From: Gallionellaceae bacterium
Lineage (GTDB): Bacteria > Pseudomonadota > Gammaproteobacteria > Burkholderiales > Gallionellaceae
Assembly: GCA_030646595.1 (NCBI GenBank)
Contig: JAUSKS010000018.1
Location: forward strand, 1 to 13,791
Length of the DNA: 13,791 bases
Reading direction: 5' to 3'
Under the pieces are notes generated by a model. That model did not search any database, had not been told where the DNA came from, and saw nothing but the letters and a program-made list of their open reading frames with translations. The position numbers and the translations under genes are program-made. The stretch's first letter is position 1. Every line of letters begins with the position of its first letter. Of this stretch, positions 13,722 through 13,791 are shown in pieces.

Positions 13722-13791
13722 ATGGAAGAAGGCCAAGTCAAGAAGAGTAGCCACTGCGCGTGGCAAACTCACTATCACATCGTGTTTCCGG
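13722..13791 (+). CDS. tnpA: IS200/IS605-family transposase TnpA, N-terminal 23 codons
   Basis: ATG 13722 opens a frame MEEGQVKKSSHCAWQTHYHIVFP running off the window. The pattern of basic residues, SSHC, then THYHIVFP matches the first beta strand of Y1 (HUH) transposases of the IS200/IS605 type, which move single-stranded DNA through a tyrosine-DNA intermediate. The catalytic HUH pair and tyrosine would come later. The in-frame codon two before the ATG is a stop (13716-13718), so this is the only ATG start. ATG 13715 is out of frame and stops after 11 codons. Full-length or truncated cannot be judged. Confidence 0.7.
   Translation, partial: MEEGQVKKSSHCAWQTHYHIVFP

Larger units (their letters stand above)
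13681..13791 (+). mobile_element. IS200/IS605-family element, left end only (continues beyond window)
   Basis: A strong hairpin CCCCGCAG-TCTTG-CTGCGGGG (13683-13703) stands about 20 bases before a TnpA-like reading frame. This is the layout of IS200/IS605 elements, which end in subterminal hairpins, have no terminal inverted repeats and make no target duplication. The Ig-repeat gene loses homology at the same place. The exact end cannot be fixed because the cleavage tetra- or pentanucleotide is unknown. Confidence 0.7.

Noticed and set aside
1..13791. CRISPR arrays, tRNA or rRNA genes
   Set aside because: No regularly spaced direct repeats, cloverleaf or conserved rRNA segments were seen on either strand.

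Overview
The window looks like chromosomal DNA of a betaproteobacterium, most plausibly of the Nitrosomonadales/Gallionellaceae type. The evidence is a MurU-PepP-UbiH housekeeping row, ubiquinone biosynthesis, a TIGR03790-type secreted protein and moderate G+C. The assignment is by gene content and order only.

Left part (1-5647, + strand): the 3' part of murU (peptidoglycan recycling) overlaps pepP (proline aminopeptidase). After pepP comes a foreign-looking block: a C5-cytosine DNA methyltransferase overlapping a DUF4928-type protein, probably its restriction partner, then about 390 bp of gene debris. The debris contains an internally deleted DUF1016/PDDEXK-nuclease remnant. Behind it lies ubiH (ubiquinone ring hydroxylase). 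Since pepP and ubiH are usually neighbours, the block appears to be a restriction-modification insertion in a housekeeping operon.

Middle part (5647-8787, + strand): two tandem paralogues each fuse a class III nucleotide cyclase domain to a C-terminal FHA domain. They are followed directly by a secreted TIGR03790-family protein. The first cyclase gene overlaps ubiH by one base, so the row may be read as one transcript. It suggests a cyclic-nucleotide/phosphothreonine signalling unit of unknown output.

Accessory stretch (8788-10677, + strand): a short, strikingly G+C-rich patch carries a small DUF768-like gene. It ends abruptly in an A+T-rich leader with two related palindromes and a perfect TATAAT. 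The leader precedes a secreted seven-repeat RCC1-type beta-propeller protein. A long hairpin separates this from the convergent uvrD.

Right part (10785-13791): uvrD (minus strand) is intact and carries an in-frame palindromic repeat insertion between helicase motifs II and III. Upstream of it, a rho-independent terminator ends a minus-strand gene for a putative-Ig-repeat protein with a DUF5666-like C-terminus. That gene is cut at its 5' side by an IS200/IS605-family element whose left-end hairpin and first 23 tnpA codons are visible at the window edge. No rRNA, tRNA or CRISPR array was seen.
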